This document shows positions 1-10,900 of a DNA stretch of 64,000 bases, one piece after another; the first letter of the stretch is position 1, and each line of letters starts with the position of its first letter. The translations under genes were made by a program, and so were the position numbers. Source of the stretch: JAACFF01 sp963807975 (GTDB lineage Bacteria; Chloroflexota; Anaerolineae; Promineifilales; Promineifilaceae); NCBI GenBank assembly GCA_963807975.1, contig CAWEDV010000003.1, positions 62,001 to 126,000 on the forward strand, read 5' to 3'. The notes beneath the pieces were generated by a model. That model did no database searches and was not told the DNA's origin. It saw nothing but the letters and a program-made list of their open reading frames with translations.

Positions 1-1
1 G

Positions 2-757
2 CAATACGCCGCTTGCCTGGCTCTGGTCGATAAGCGCCGGAAGCCAGCGTTGGTCTGGCTGATCGATGCCACTCCGGATATCAAGTGGCAGTTAAACCTG
101 CTGGCTGGTGAGCTGGGAGAACATCCCCAACGGGTAAACCGCGTGCGCCAACCGGATGGGATATTTCTTACACATGCCCATATGGGTCATATCGGAGGGC
201 TGTCGCAGTTGGGACCGGAAGCAATGGCCGTGGAACAACTGCCCCTATTCGCTGCCCAGGGATTGGACTCCCTGCTGCAGTCAACTCGTTTGTGGCGGCC
301 CGCGATCTCCTGTTTCGTTATGAACCCGCTTGTCATAGGTGAAGCTGTCGCCCTAGCATCGGATTTGTCGATCACGCCGGTGGCGGTTCCGCATCGCGAT
401 GAATGGGGGGTGGGAACGGTAGCCTATCTCATTCATGGCCCACAGCAATCGCTCCTTTATCTACCTGATATCGACTCGTGGGATCAATGGGCAGAGGGGG
501 AATCGACGCTGCTTGGCGTCAATTTTGCCCTGGTGGATGGCAGTTTTTACAGTGTTGATGAGCTTGGGGGACGGGAACCCATAGCCCACCCCCTTGTACA
601 AGATACACTGAATCGATTTGCCGATCTGCCCTGCCAATTGGTACTCACGCACTTCAACCACACCAATCCAGTGCTGGACAAGCATGGTCCAGAAGAAGAG
701 TATGTACGAAAAACTGGTGCGGTTGTGGCCAAACAGGGCATGATTTTCTACCTTTAG
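2..757 (+). CDS. PqqB-like MBL-fold metallo-hydrolase, 5' end cut by window edge
   Basis: The reading frame is open from the first bases of the window, so the N-terminus lies outside. A TTG at 50 is an internal codon, because the upstream residues (QYAACLALVDKRRKPAL) continue the fold. The metallo-beta-lactamase signature reads THAHMGH at about residues 59-65 of the visible part: three His of HxHxDH are present, but the Asp is Gly. Later His residues (VPHRDEWG, LTHFNHTNP) and an Asp (YLPDID) fit the remaining metal positions. The length and the opening resemble PqqB-like hydrolases, but no other pqq gene is nearby, so a PQQ role is not supported. The substrate is unknown. It converges on the next gene with a 19-nt gap. 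Confidence 0.8.
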   Translation, partial: QYAACLALVDKRRKPALVWLIDATPDIKWQLNLLAGELGEHPQRVNRVRQPDGIFLTHAHMGHIGGLSQLGPEAMAVEQLPLFAAQGLDSLLQSTRLWRPAISCFVMNPLVIGEAVALASDLSITPVAVPHRDEWGVGTVAYLIHGPQQSLLYLPDIDSWDQWAEGESTLLGVNFALVDGSFYSVDELGGREPIAHPLVQDTLNRFADLPCQLVLTHFNHTNPVLDKHGPEEEYVRKTGAVVAKQGMIFYL

Positions 758-776
758 CCGTGGGACCCATTGGCGG

Positions 777-1991
777 CTATATCGTAGTGCGAACCTCTTT
801 TGCGCCGGGTAAATGGTGCAGGAAGTCGTGGGCGAAACGGTCGTTGTACTGTTCCAACAAAGCCTGCACGCGCTGCGCTTCACCGGAGGCGACCAACAAA
901 CCAGCGTGATATGGTTTTTCCAGACGCCAGACGATCTCCGCATCGTTATAGGCGCTGAGATCGGGCTGCTCTTCTCGCGCCAGGCAGATGATCAATCCAG
1001 CATATTCCTCACGATGAGCAGGGAGTTGGTAGCGTTCGCCCTTTATAGTTGCAATTTCGACGCGTGCCGCCTCGGCCCACAATTCAATATCTGTCGCCGC
1101 TTTAACCATACGGTCGATATTGGCCCCGCCTACGCGAGCGGCCGTTTCTAGGAAATAAAACTGGCCATCCGCGGCAGAGCGAATGAACTCGGTGTGGGCC
1201 ACGCCATGCTCATGCTGCAAGGTCCTTAGAAGATGGGCGTTAATCTCTCTCAGGGCAATCGCCTGCGATGACGCCCGGTCGAGAATGCGTGTATTGAATA
1301 TCCCACCGCCCTGGGTGATAGAAAGTGGCGGCGCGCCGTATTGGCTGGTCAGTGCAAACAACACTTCTTGTTCCCAGATGATCGAGTCCACATGGAAGAC
1401 AGCGCCCGGTAAGAATTGTTCCAGGAGGTAATATGATTGCTGATCCCCCAATTCCTCCAACGCTCGCCATACCTCGTCCGCGTGGTGAAGCTTTCGGATA
1501 CCGACCGCACCTGCTTCAAATCGTGGCTTCAACACCCATGGCGCCGGAACTCGTTCCATAAATGCTGCTAGGTCGGCGTAATTGAAAACGGCCGTAAACT
1601 CAGGCACCAATATCCCCGCCTGCCGGGCCTTGACCCGCATCGCCAATTTATCGCGGAAGAAGCGAGCCACCGTTTCACTCATTCCTGGCAGGCGCAGATG
1701 TTCGCGCAGCGAGGCTGCCGGTGCGACATCATAGTCATCCAGGGCAATAATGGCGTCAATTTTGTTCGATCGGGCCAGATAACTTACGGCAAAGGTGATA
1801 TCAGGCTGCGTATGCAGATCGGGCATGCGGTAGAAACCGTCGACCAAATCCTTTGGCCATTCTTTACCGGCGATATCCTCCTTGACGAGCAACAGAACGC
1901 GGCAGCCGAGCCGCTTCGCTTCCTCAATAACGGGTAAACCTTTAAGTTCACTTGCCAGACATAATAGGGTAATCGGCTGTTCGTCACTCAT
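777..1991 (-). CDS. ATP-grasp domain ligase of unknown substrate
   Basis: A 404-residue ATP-grasp enzyme of the carboxylate-amine ligase type. An N-terminal Rossmann-like pre-grasp region (about 1-110) is followed by the ATP-grasp fold: the ATP-binding lysine stretch PWVLKPRFEAGAVG (about 151-164) and the metal-binding FLETAARVGGANI (about 276-288), with Glu and Asn ligands. Enzymes of this family join a carboxylate to an amine or thiol through an acyl phosphate; the substrate cannot be read from the sequence. The ATG at 1991 is supported by GGAG 7 nt upstream. The gene stands alone, divergent from the FG-GAP protein. A biotin-carboxylase-like or peptide-ligase role is possible but unsupported. 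Confidence 0.8.
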   Translation of the reverse strand: MSDEQPITLLCLASELKGLPVIEEAKRLGCRVLLLVKEDIAGKEWPKDLVDGFYRMPDLHTQPDITFAVSYLARSNKIDAIIALDDYDVAPAASLREHLRLPGMSETVARFFRDKLAMRVKARQAGILVPEFTAVFNYADLAAFMERVPAPWVLKPRFEAGAVGIRKLHHADEVWRALEELGDQQSYYLLEQFLPGAVFHVDSIIWEQEVLFALTSQYGAPPLSITQGGGIFNTRILDRASSQAIALREINAHLLRTLQHEHGVAHTEFIRSAADGQFYFLETAARVGGANIDRMVKAATDIELWAEAARVEIATIKGERYQLPAHREEYAGLIICLAREEQPDLSAYNDAEIVWRLEKPYHAGLLVASGEAQRVQALLEQYNDRFAHDFLHHLPGAKEVRTTI

Positions 1992-2071
1992 AGCACACTC
2001 CGCAGCATTCCAGGGTTAATCTACCGCTATTGTACTTGCAGCCCCGGAGGCGGACAAAGGTATTAGCGGGG

Positions 2072-2100
2072 TTGACAAACCAGGCATCTGAGCGTAAAGT
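2072..2100 (+). promoter_or_regulatory. Sigma-70-type promoter for the FG-GAP giant gene
   Basis: TTGACA at 2072-2077 and TAAAGT at 2095-2100, separated by 17 nt, about 110 nt upstream of the ATG at 2211. The -35 is perfect and the -10 matches 4 of 6. This predicts a leader of roughly 100 nt in which I see no clear structure. Confidence 0.55.
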
Positions 2101-2210
2101 CCTATCATAATTCCAGTAGCTCATTAAACAATATATGTGGGGCACCACGAATCACATCCAACCCTCCCTGCCGATTGAGCTCATTGATTGCACTCTCAGG
2201 AAAATGATCG

Positions 2211-5200
2211 ATGACGAACCTCCCAAACAAAAAAAAGCGGATCCCCAATATCCAACGACAGCGCTGGCTTGTGCTTATGATTCCCGCCTTTGCCGGCCTA
2301 TTTTTGTTGTTCATCTCAATATCCACCCTAAATGTTGCCCACGCCACCCCCGAATCCGCCACTGCACCATTGAAAAATGAGACTGCCATATTACCGCAGG
2401 TGCAGTCAAATCAAGGACCAAGTCGCTTTGCTGAACATTTTGAGAGCACCACGATCCGCCATACTTCAAGTGCGGCTTTCGGTGATTATGATGGTGACGG
2501 AGATCTTGATCTTGCTATTGGTAATGGTTTTTTTGGCGTCAATATATCTGATCCAGTTAACCAACTCTACGCCAATGATGGCAAGGGCAAATTCACCGAA
2601 TTTGATATCGGTTTAGCCGCTGACAACACGCAGGACTTGGGTTGGGGCGACTGGGATGGAGACGGCGATCTCGACCTGGCCATGGCCAATGGTGGCCAAT
2701 CCAACAAAGTATATGAAAATCGTTCCGGTCAACTTTTGCTAGATCCAGACGCAGGACTGGGCTGGACCGCAAACATCAGCACCTCCTCGACCAGCCTGGC
2801 CTGGGGGGACTGGGATGGAGACGGCGATCTCGACTTAGCTATCGGCAATAACGCCACTCCTAATCTGATCTACCGCAGCAGCGGCGGTTCGCTTGAGGTC
2901 ACCCCAACTGTGGAAATCGACAACAAGCTGCACACCAGGGACATTGCCTGGGCCGATTGGGACAATGACGGCGATCTGGATTTGGCTATTGCCAATTATG
3001 ACGGCGTCGATCAGGTTTATGAAAATATAAGTGACACGCTGACCCTTGATCCTGAAAATGGCCTGGGGTGGCAGTCCCCTGCGACCGCCGATCTAAGGGT
3101 AGACACAAAACGCTGCAGCAAATTCCAATTTCGTGGGGATTCCGTCGATCCTGACTTCGCCTCAAGGACTCGCAGCCTTGACTGGGGAGACTGGGATAGT
3201 GATGGTGACCTTGATCTAGCAGCCGGTGGCGGAAATGATGGCAGCAGTTGTGGGGCGTTTTTATATGTATACGAGAATATCAGCGGCACACTGCAGATTG
3301 GCGAGGGGTTTGGCTGGAAGATGGCCGAGGATACAAGCTCTTTTAAGCCCGCATCCATTTCTTGGGGAGATTGGGATGGAGATGGAGACTTGGATCTCGT
3401 CACAGGCAACAACGCTGGAGATGGCCAGGGAATAGAGAACCGTGTGTACGAGAACGTTGGGGGCGAACTGCGGCTCGATCCTGGTCGCGGGTTTGGATGG
3501 CAGTCAACCATAGAACCAAGTTTAAATGCTGAAACAACCTACGCTGTTGCTCTTGGTGACGCCGATGGGGATGGAGACCTGGACCTGGCGGTCGGTAATG
3601 GTGGTCGCGAAAATGGAGGTCAAACCAATCTCGTGCTCATTAATACCGCCTCGGTGGTGGCTCTGGATCCCAATCCCTGGCAGTCAACTGAATGGAGAAA
3701 GAGCACGAGCACGGCCTGGGGAGACTGGGACGGCGATGGCGATCTCGACCTGGCTGTAGGCAATGAAGGACAGCCTAACCAAGTTTATGAGAATGAAGAT
3801 GGCCGGCTCATGTTTGATCCTCAGAACGGGCTTGGCTGGGAATCTACGGTCGTCACAGATGATATGACCTCCAGCGTGGCCTGGGGTGATTGGAATGGTG
3901 ATGGCAATCTCGATCTGGCTGTGGGCAATATGGGCCAGCAGGACTTTGTATACGAAAACGTTGGCGAAACATTGTCATTAACGCTTAACGGCGAATTCGG
4001 CTGGCAGACGGAGCACATCTCTTATACACAGAGCGTCGCCTGGGGAGATTGGGATCGGGATGGTGATCTCGATCTCGCCGCTGGTCACTGCAATCCTAAC
4101 GATCTTGAAGCGCTGCCGGAAGCTGCCATCATCTATGAGAACGACGGATACAGTTTGCAGGAAAACCAGCAGTTGAAATTGGGCTGGCGTTCTCCCGAGG
4201 GACTATGTGCTCGATCGGTCGGATGGGGTGACTGGGACAATGATGGCGATCTCGATCTGGCCCTCGGCGCTCGAGTCTACGAGAATGTTGCCGGCAATCT
4301 GTTCTTGGATGAACGTGAAGGCTTTGGTTGGAAAGGCAATATTGAGGCCAACAGCGTAGCCTGGGGAGATATGGACGGAGATGGCGATCTTGACCTGGCG
4401 GTCGGCACATCCGGGCAAAATCGCGTCTATGAAAACATTGGCGGTTATCTGCATATTTCGCCACTATCCAATCGTGGCTGGCAATCATATGCCTATGATA
4501 TCAAGGAAACAACAGATGTTGCCTGGGCTGACATCGATGGCGACGAGGATCTCGACCTATCTGTGTCCAACGCGGCCAAATTGAGCTTCGAGCCAAACCA
4601 GATATTTGAAAATACGGGTGATACCTTATCCCGCAATGCAGTTTGGCGTTCCTCGGATCCCCGCTATCAGGTGGATGGGGTACTGGTAACATCGCACGCG
4701 CTGGCGTGGGGGGATGTTGATAATGATGGCGATCTTGATCTGGCTGTTGCCAATGCCTGTGTCAGCAGAAGCTGCGACAGCGAAAGCCGGCCAAATCAAG
4801 TGTATGAAAACAATTTGCAAGGAGTGACAACGACTACTGGCAGCAATGTCATGCTCAGCATTGATGAACCTTATGAGTCTGCCTCAGCGAATTTCTACGC
4901 TTCTCCGGAGGTTTTAGCCAGTTCAACCATATCTTTGCCATTTCTTCTGCGCGATCCGCGCGAAGAAACTGTGGGTCGAATTGAGGTTCAGTTTTCATTG
5001 GATGGCGGAGACAACTGGGAACCGGCCCAGCCCTTGACCGGCACTCAGACAACGAATTTTGATTCGAGTGCTGCGGGAACGTCTCATGTCTTCTTGTGGG
5101 ATACCTTTGGCAGCGACTTTTTTGGGCAGTCGGACAACGTAGTCGTGCGTATGGTCGCTTATCCCACACCTCCTGCGGGCACAGATGTGTTAAGCGGCAC

Positions 5201-7913
5201 CTACCGCTACATAGATGGTGTGGCTGGGAACTTCCAGCGCCCCTTTGTCACGGCCACATCATTCCCATTCCGGGTACAAAGCACCCAGATAAAGGTTAAG
5301 AACGATCAAGGTCAAGATGTGGAAGGCGCCTACGTATTTCGCGTTCCCGCCGGACAAGTATCGGGGGGAGAATTGATGCCCACGCGTGAAAACCCTCTGC
5401 GTACAGATGATTTGGGATTGTTGGCTGGCGGTGGCGAATTGAAGGCCGGGGATCAGCTCATGGCTCTACTCCCCGTAGATGTTTCCAAGGAAATTAGTTT
5501 CACAAACAAGGTCCGCTATTTTCATACCAGTGCCGAACCGACGGACAGTGGGCTAGACCTATTTACGTTTGAAGAGCCTGGAATCATTGAATTACAAGTC
5601 TCCGAGAAAAACCCTTTACTTCTGTTCGATATCGATATGTCCTTAGAGTGGGATGTGCGCAATGATCCATCGTTCCAGGCCGAATTGGTTGAAGGGGTAA
5701 AGCGAGCTTCTGAACTGCTCTATGATGTAACAAATGGACAGGCCGCTTTAGGACAAGTCCGCATTTTTCAAGCCAAAGAGTACTGGCCAGATGCGGACGT
5801 AGTCGTATTAGCCAGCAACAGTTTCCGTCCCTATGCTCCCATCGGCGGAGTTGTACAAAAACCATTGTCGGAAACAGTGCGGGTCGGCCTTACGGGTACA
5901 AAAGTTATTTCAAATGCTTATGTGAACAGCCAAATCAGAATGGGAACTGTATGGGATCCATTTGGAGAAAGCAGCACAGACCTAGGACCAGATTGGTGGC
6001 AGGCTATGGCACATGAACTGGCCCACTATTTATTCTTCTTACCTGATGATTACCTAGGCTTTAAGGATGAAGACTCCCTGGGCAAGATAAACTGCCAGGG
6101 CAGTTTCATGACTTCCACATATGATCCTGAATATAGCGAATTTCTCACTGAAGATGGCTGGACGGGAATTTGCCAGTCCAGTTTAGCGCAGCGAACAACA
6201 GGCCGTCCTGATTGGAAAACCATACAAACCTTTTACCCCATGCTTGAAGCTCCAAAAGCCACGATGGAGGGACCAGGTAACCTCCCACTAGAAGTGACCT
6301 CTGTTTTCTTCGTCGATCCACAAGAAGACCGCCAATCATTACCCGTGCGCAATTTTGAAGTCCGCGATGATAAAACTGAACCAGAGAGACTGCGGCTACC
6401 TGATGCTCAAGCCTATTTATTCCAGACCCAAGGCACCAATGATCCCAGCGACGATATCCTGGTGCGGCTGGGAACGCCCACAGGCGGCGGCGATCGGATT
6501 AAAGTGCGCGGCGCATTTCCCGGAGACCGTTTATGTCTGTTTGATCGCAGTGGTTCTCAGGCCTATGCAGGATGTGATGATAACCTGCGCAATTCTGATG
6601 TTTCAGTTAATCTGTCTGCGGTTAACAGCCACTGGCAGCCGCAGATTGAAGTCCATCCTGTGACCAGTCGTACCATGCAAGTTACGGTAACACAGGCTGT
6701 AACAGATAGTTCATCATTAAATGTCCAGATCTATCCGGCTCAGTACTGGTCGACGCCTGGCTTTTCCGGCTTGTCACCAACGGCAACCATGAATACTTCC
6801 GGAGATGTTCATACTCAGACTTTGACTTTACGACTACCAGCTTATGAGGTTTCCGTTCGTGTTTGGGTCAAGGGTGATAGTGGGCGAGAAAGCATCGACC
6901 AATTGAGGCTAAATCCTCCTTGGGAAAGTGTCGACGCTGGTCCAAGCAGTAGTTTTGGCGGTGGGCCCAGCAGCAGTTTCGGTGGCGGACCGAGCAGTAG
7001 TTTTGGCGGTGGGCCGAGCAGCAGTTTCGGTGGCGGACCGAGCAGCAGTTTCGGCGGTGGACCGAGCAGCAGTTTCGGCGGTGGACCGAGCAGCAGTTTT
7101 GGCGGTGGACCGAGCAGCAGCTTCGGCGGCGGACCAAGCAGTAGTTTTGGCGGTGGACCGAGCAGCAGCTTCGGCGGCGGACCAAGCAGTAGTTTTGGCG
7201 GTGGACCGAGCAGCAGCTTCGGCGGCGGACCAAGCAGCAGCTTCGGCGGCGGCGCCCAATCGCTGACATTTAATGCCCCCATATTATCGGCTGATGCCCA
7301 AGTTGTTATTTATAGTAAAGATGGACTTTTTGAAGACAACGGTATCGAAACTTTACAAATCTTGGATAGGATACCCGAAATTGATACCCATCCTTGGCTC
7401 GTCCCGGTTGGACAATCTTATGCTGTCCATCTTAATCCTGACGTTGATGATGAGCGCATCATAACTCTAACGTATTTGCAGAGGGATGTTCCAGATGGGT
7501 ATGAACATGCGCTAGATATATACTTCCTGCCCAAAGGCACCTCAAATTGGCAGCAACTGGACACCAAACGATATGTTGAAAACCTGGTGGTTGCGAACTT
7601 GGAGGATGTTGATGGCACGTACGCTGTGATGTCTTCGGTAACCATGCCTACGCTCCTCCCAGGGTGGAACACTTTCAGCTACCCGTTACCGGATTCGCGT
7701 CCAGTTACCAGGACCTTGGCCTCCATTTCTGGCACCTATTCAACGGTGTACCAAGGAGACCTGGGAATACAACCACAAGACATATTGGCGACCAATGTCA
7801 CCCATTTTGAGTTTGGAAATGTATATTGGATTTGGATAGATGGTAATAAGGCTGTTATCCCTTATTTGGCTCCTCCAAAGCGTTCTCCCGATGGTATTGT
7901 CCCTGGTAGTTGA
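2211..7913 (+). CDS. Secreted giant protein: 14 FG-GAP repeats, zincin-like motif, GPSSSFGG linker
   Basis: A 1,900-residue exported protein. A basic N-terminus, hydrophobic stretch and AHA cleavage-like site (about residues 10-45) form a signal peptide. Residues about 88-850 hold 14 FG-GAP/VCBS repeats of the type WGDWDGDGDLDLAVGN, each with a Ca-binding DxDxDG-like loop; fourteen copies would make two seven-bladed propellers. A region with Ig-like or carbohydrate-binding character follows, then HELAHYLFFLPDDY at about 1268-1281: HExxH plus a downstream Asp, as in CLCA-like zincins. Thirteen 8-residue Gly/Pro/Ser/Phe repeats (about 1577-1680) form a linker before a C-terminal domain whose LLPGWNTFSYPL segment resembles adhesin-type modules of Chloroflexota. 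A role in surface binding and proteolysis is inferred. AGG lies 10 nt before the ATG. I see no transmembrane anchor or LPXTG motif at the C-terminus. Confidence 0.85.
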   Translation: MTNLPNKKKRIPNIQRQRWLVLMIPAFAGLFLLFISISTLNVAHATPESATAPLKNETAILPQVQSNQGPSRFAEHFESTTIRHTSSAAFGDYDGDGDLDLAIGNGFFGVNISDPVNQLYANDGKGKFTEFDIGLAADNTQDLGWGDWDGDGDLDLAMANGGQSNKVYENRSGQLLLDPDAGLGWTANISTSSTSLAWGDWDGDGDLDLAIGNNATPNLIYRSSGGSLEVTPTVEIDNKLHTRDIAWADWDNDGDLDLAIANYDGVDQVYENISDTLTLDPENGLGWQSPATADLRVDTKRCSKFQFRGDSVDPDFASRTRSLDWGDWDSDGDLDLAAGGGNDGSSCGAFLYVYENISGTLQIGEGFGWKMAEDTSSFKPASISWGDWDGDGDLDLVTGNNAGDGQGIENRVYENVGGELRLDPGRGFGWQSTIEPSLNAETTYAVALGDADGDGDLDLAVGNGGRENGGQTNLVLINTASVVALDPNPWQSTEWRKSTSTAWGDWDGDGDLDLAVGNEGQPNQVYENEDGRLMFDPQNGLGWESTVVTDDMTSSVAWGDWNGDGNLDLAVGNMGQQDFVYENVGETLSLTLNGEFGWQTEHISYTQSVAWGDWDRDGDLDLAAGHCNPNDLEALPEAAIIYENDGYSLQENQQLKLGWRSPEGLCARSVGWGDWDNDGDLDLALGARVYENVAGNLFLDEREGFGWKGNIEANSVAWGDMDGDGDLDLAVGTSGQNRVYENIGGYLHISPLSNRGWQSYAYDIKETTDVAWADIDGDEDLDLSVSNAAKLSFEPNQIFENTGDTLSRNAVWRSSDPRYQVDGVLVTSHALAWGDVDNDGDLDLAVANACVSRSCDSESRPNQVYENNLQGVTTTTGSNVMLSIDEPYESASANFYASPEVLASSTISLPFLLRDPREETVGRIEVQFSLDGGDNWEPAQPLTGTQTTNFDSSAAGTSHVFLWDTFGSDFFGQSDNVVVRMVAYPTPPAGTDVLSGTYRYIDGVAGNFQRPFVTATSFPFRVQSTQIKVKNDQGQDVEGAYVFRVPAGQVSGGELMPTRENPLRTDDLGLLAGGGELKAGDQLMALLPVDVSKEISFTNKVRYFHTSAEPTDSGLDLFTFEEPGIIELQVSEKNPLLLFDIDMSLEWDVRNDPSFQAELVEGVKRASELLYDVTNGQAALGQVRIFQAKEYWPDADVVVLASNSFRPYAPIGGVVQKPLSETVRVGLTGTKVISNAYVNSQIRMGTVWDPFGESSTDLGPDWWQAMAHELAHYLFFLPDDYLGFKDEDSLGKINCQGSFMTSTYDPEYSEFLTEDGWTGICQSSLAQRTTGRPDWKTIQTFYPMLEAPKATMEGPGNLPLEVTSVFFVDPQEDRQSLPVRNFEVRDDKTEPERLRLPDAQAYLFQTQGTNDPSDDILVRLGTPTGGGDRIKVRGAFPGDRLCLFDRSGSQAYAGCDDNLRNSDVSVNLSAVNSHWQPQIEVHPVTSRTMQVTVTQAVTDSSSLNVQIYPAQYWSTPGFSGLSPTATMNTSGDVHTQTLTLRLPAYEVSVRVWVKGDSGRESIDQLRLNPPWESVDAGPSSSFGGGPSSSFGGGPSSSFGGGPSSSFGGGPSSSFGGGPSSSFGGGPSSSFGGGPSSSFGGGPSSSFGGGPSSSFGGGPSSSFGGGPSSSFGGGPSSSFGGGAQSLTFNAPILSADAQVVIYSKDGLFEDNGIETLQILDRIPEIDTHPWLVPVGQSYAVHLNPDVDDERIITLTYLQRDVPDGYEHALDIYFLPKGTSNWQQLDTKRYVENLVVANLEDVDGTYAVMSSVTMPTLLPGWNTFSYPLPDSRPVTRTLASISGTYSTVYQGDLGIQPQDILATNVTHFEFGNVYWIWIDGNKAVIPYLAPPKRSPDGIVPGS
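6939..7250 (+). repeat. 13-copy 24-bp in-frame tandem repeat (GPSSSFGG)
   Basis: Thirteen perfect protein repeats GPSSSFGG, 24 bp each and 312 bp in all, lie inside the FG-GAP giant gene. At DNA level the copies differ only at synonymous sites, mostly ggt/ggc, agt/agc and ttt/ttc. Copies 8-12 alternate two versions, which suggests duplication of a two-unit (48-bp) block. Because the unit is a multiple of three, copy-number change would lengthen or shorten the linker without a frameshift. Four frames stay open across the repeat, which produces spurious open frames on both strands. Confidence 0.97.
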
Positions 7914-7921
7914 AAGGCTCC

Positions 7922-10900
7922 TTAATCTTCAATCTCTTTTTGGGTATTTAGCCAGGCAGCATGAAGCATTTGATTGAAGGGAACATTCTCCATAAACTGC
8001 TTGCGCAATTCTTGATCTTGAATACGCAGGGCATGTTGCTGCAACAATGCTTGTCCTCTATTTAGTATCGTTTGAGCATTTTCACTAAGATGCGAGTCCT
8101 TCTTTGCTGCAGCCTTCAGCACTTGGTAGCAAATAAGATATACAAGCACGGGCAGTTCGATCCCCTCAACCCCATTTGCTTCTATCCAGGAGACTATGTA
8201 TTCAGTTTCCTGCTTCGCTTTTTCCAGGCGATCTTCCTGTAGATGAAGATAAGCGTATCCAGCCAACGTATCAATAGCCAATGCCTTGGCGCCAAGTTCC
8301 TTTCGAATCTTGAGAGCCTCTTCTAAGGTTAAACGAGCATCGTCTAGCTGACCATTTTCCACAAAAGCATAGCCAAGGTGGGTGAGCGCAAAACCCTTCT
8401 CTTTCGGATTTTCAATCACATTGTGTATGGCTAGTGCTTCTTTGTATAAATCGATCGCTTCTATTAGCCGGCCTTGGTAGTGGGCAATGAGTCCTAGCGT
8501 GTCCAGGTTAACAGCTTCATTTTCACGATTATTGATTTCGCGGCAAATTACTAGTGACTGATGGTGATAGCTTTTCGCCATATCGAAGTTCCCGAGATCA
8601 AAATAGTTATTTCCAAGATTGGAAAGAAATCGGGGTTCCATATAACGCCAACCTATCTTATGGCACAAGGCCAGCGCTTCTTCATAATGGTTGAGTGCGC
8701 CAGCATAATCCGCACGAGCATAACTGATGACACCCAGTGCATTTTGACAATTGGCCAACCCTTGTTGATCATCAAGAAAATCGTATGCTTGCTGTGCCAA
8801 TTTTACATGTTGGATCGCTTGATCATATTTGGCCAACTCAAAATAGGCAGCACCTAGGTCGTAATGACACATTGCTTCTACATCACGTAATCCATGCCCT
8901 TCAACCAGCTGCAAAGCTTTTTGGATGTGTTCTTCTGCTTCTTTGGCCCGGCCCTGCTGCCATAGTGTTCTTCCCCAACGATGATGCGCTTTGGCCCGAA
9001 TTACAGCCTGATCTGTACGTCGTCCAAATGCAAGTGATTCCTTAGCCATTAACACGGCTGTTTCATAATCCCCAGTCACCAAGGCATATGACGACCGGCG
9101 CAGAGCTAAATCCGCCTGTTTGTAAACATCTGGATGCTGGTCAAGGATTCTTTCCAGTTCGATTAAATCCCTTTGTTGATCATCGCGCTGGCCCAACCAC
9201 TGGAAAACGGTTTCTCTCCCGCACAAATAGTTGTAGCGAGCCTGTAAATCGTCATCAGCTGCCAGTTCCAGCCCTCGGCTGAAGTAGCTGATCGCCTCTA
9301 TATTGCTGAAATACTCTTTGGCCTGCTCCCCTGCTTCTCCATAATAATGGGCGGCCTTTGCCCTTTCTTCAGCCTTGTCAAAATGGTACGCAATTTCGGG
9401 ATAGCGGGGTCTTACTTCCAGATCTTGCCGGAACTGGTTTTCGAAAGCTTGAGCAGCCAGCTTGTGCAAGTTGTGCAAACGGGAATGAAGCTGCATATCA
9501 TAGGCAGCGTCGCGCAGCAGCGCATGTTGAAAAAGATAGCGTACCTGGTCTAAAGCAATCCAAATAGATTGGGTTACAGCCGTATCCAGACTCATCTTCA
9601 AGTCTGAATTCCTGGCCATCATCTCAGAGAGAATAGGGGCTTCAAACTCACGCCCCAATACGGCCGCGTACTGCACCACATCCTTGACTGGTGCCGGCAA
9701 TTGATCTAGGCGGGCTGTGAGAAGAGCACGCACATCAGTGGGAATATAGATCTCTCCCTGTGAAACACCGCCAGCCGACTGCGCTATCCCGTCCAATAGA
9801 TCGTTTTTTTGTAGATAATGCAGCAGTTGTTCCACGTAAAAAGGATTGCCCCCGGATCTTTCTTTCAGCAATTTTAGCAAGGCAGGAGATGGCCGTTGAT
9901 CGAGGAGAGCATAGGCCATATCGACCAGGCTCTCTTCCCCTAACTCCTGCAAGTGAATCTTTTCCAAGGGAATGTTAGGAGCGAATATTTCTGCCGGCAG
10001 TGGGTCACGGCTGCTCATTAAGAGCAGCAGCGGAAAATCATCCATATTACGGGTAAGGTAGCTGAGGAACGCTTGTGAATCCGTATCAAGCAGGTGAGCA
10101 TCTTCCAACTGCATGACCAGCGGCTGGCGCCGGCTTTCCGCGCGCAGCAATGTTTTGATCGCGATCAAGCTGTTTTCAAAGCGCAGCGCTGGATCCAGTT
10201 GTTCGTAGAGAGAATCTTCCCAATATAAGCCAACCAGGCTGGCAAGTATTGAAGCAGTTCGCTCAATTTCAGCCACCAGCTCACTATCAGGGACAAACAA
10301 CAGCAGTTCGTCCAAGATTTCCATGAAGCGGCTTTGATTGTCAGCCTCATCACGGGCTGATGATTGGTCAAAATAGTGGCGCAAGAAGTAGCGGAATGGG
10401 TTAAGCGACTGGCGAATGATCTCATCTGTCTGGCATAGAAAAATCGTCGCTTTTCCGGCAGCGGCAATGGGATCCAGAAACTCAGCCATCAGCCGGCTTT
10501 TTCCAAGACCAGCCTCTCCAACGATACATACGACCCCGCCAAAACGCCCTTCATAGATCGGCTGCATCGCCTTTTCAAGCTGCTGAAGCTCCTTATGGCG
10601 TCCGGTGAACGGCCAATCCTCATAGAGCACTGGTAAATCCTCACGGTATCCGGTTATGAGGAACACCGGCTGTGGATCAGCAAAGCCTTTGAACTGTTTT
10701 TCGCCCAGGGCTCTGAATGAAAAACCTCTTTCCGCGCGGCGGGCAATCTCTTTGTCGACCCAAATTTCGTGCCAATCTGCGGCCATCATATAGCGCGCAG
10801 CCAAATTAACACCCCGTCCGTAACAGGTATACTCTTCTGCCAGAGGTGAACCGATGGCGCCGGCATGGGCAATTCGGTAAGTTATGCCGGCTCGCAGAGG

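Noticed and set aside
6939..7250. CRISPR array
   Set aside because: Units are contiguous 24-bp in-frame coding repeats with no spacers.
6842..7282. Long open frames on the minus strand and in other frames across the 24-bp repeat
   Set aside because: They exist only because the repeat has no stop in several frames; none has a ribosome site or sensible composition.
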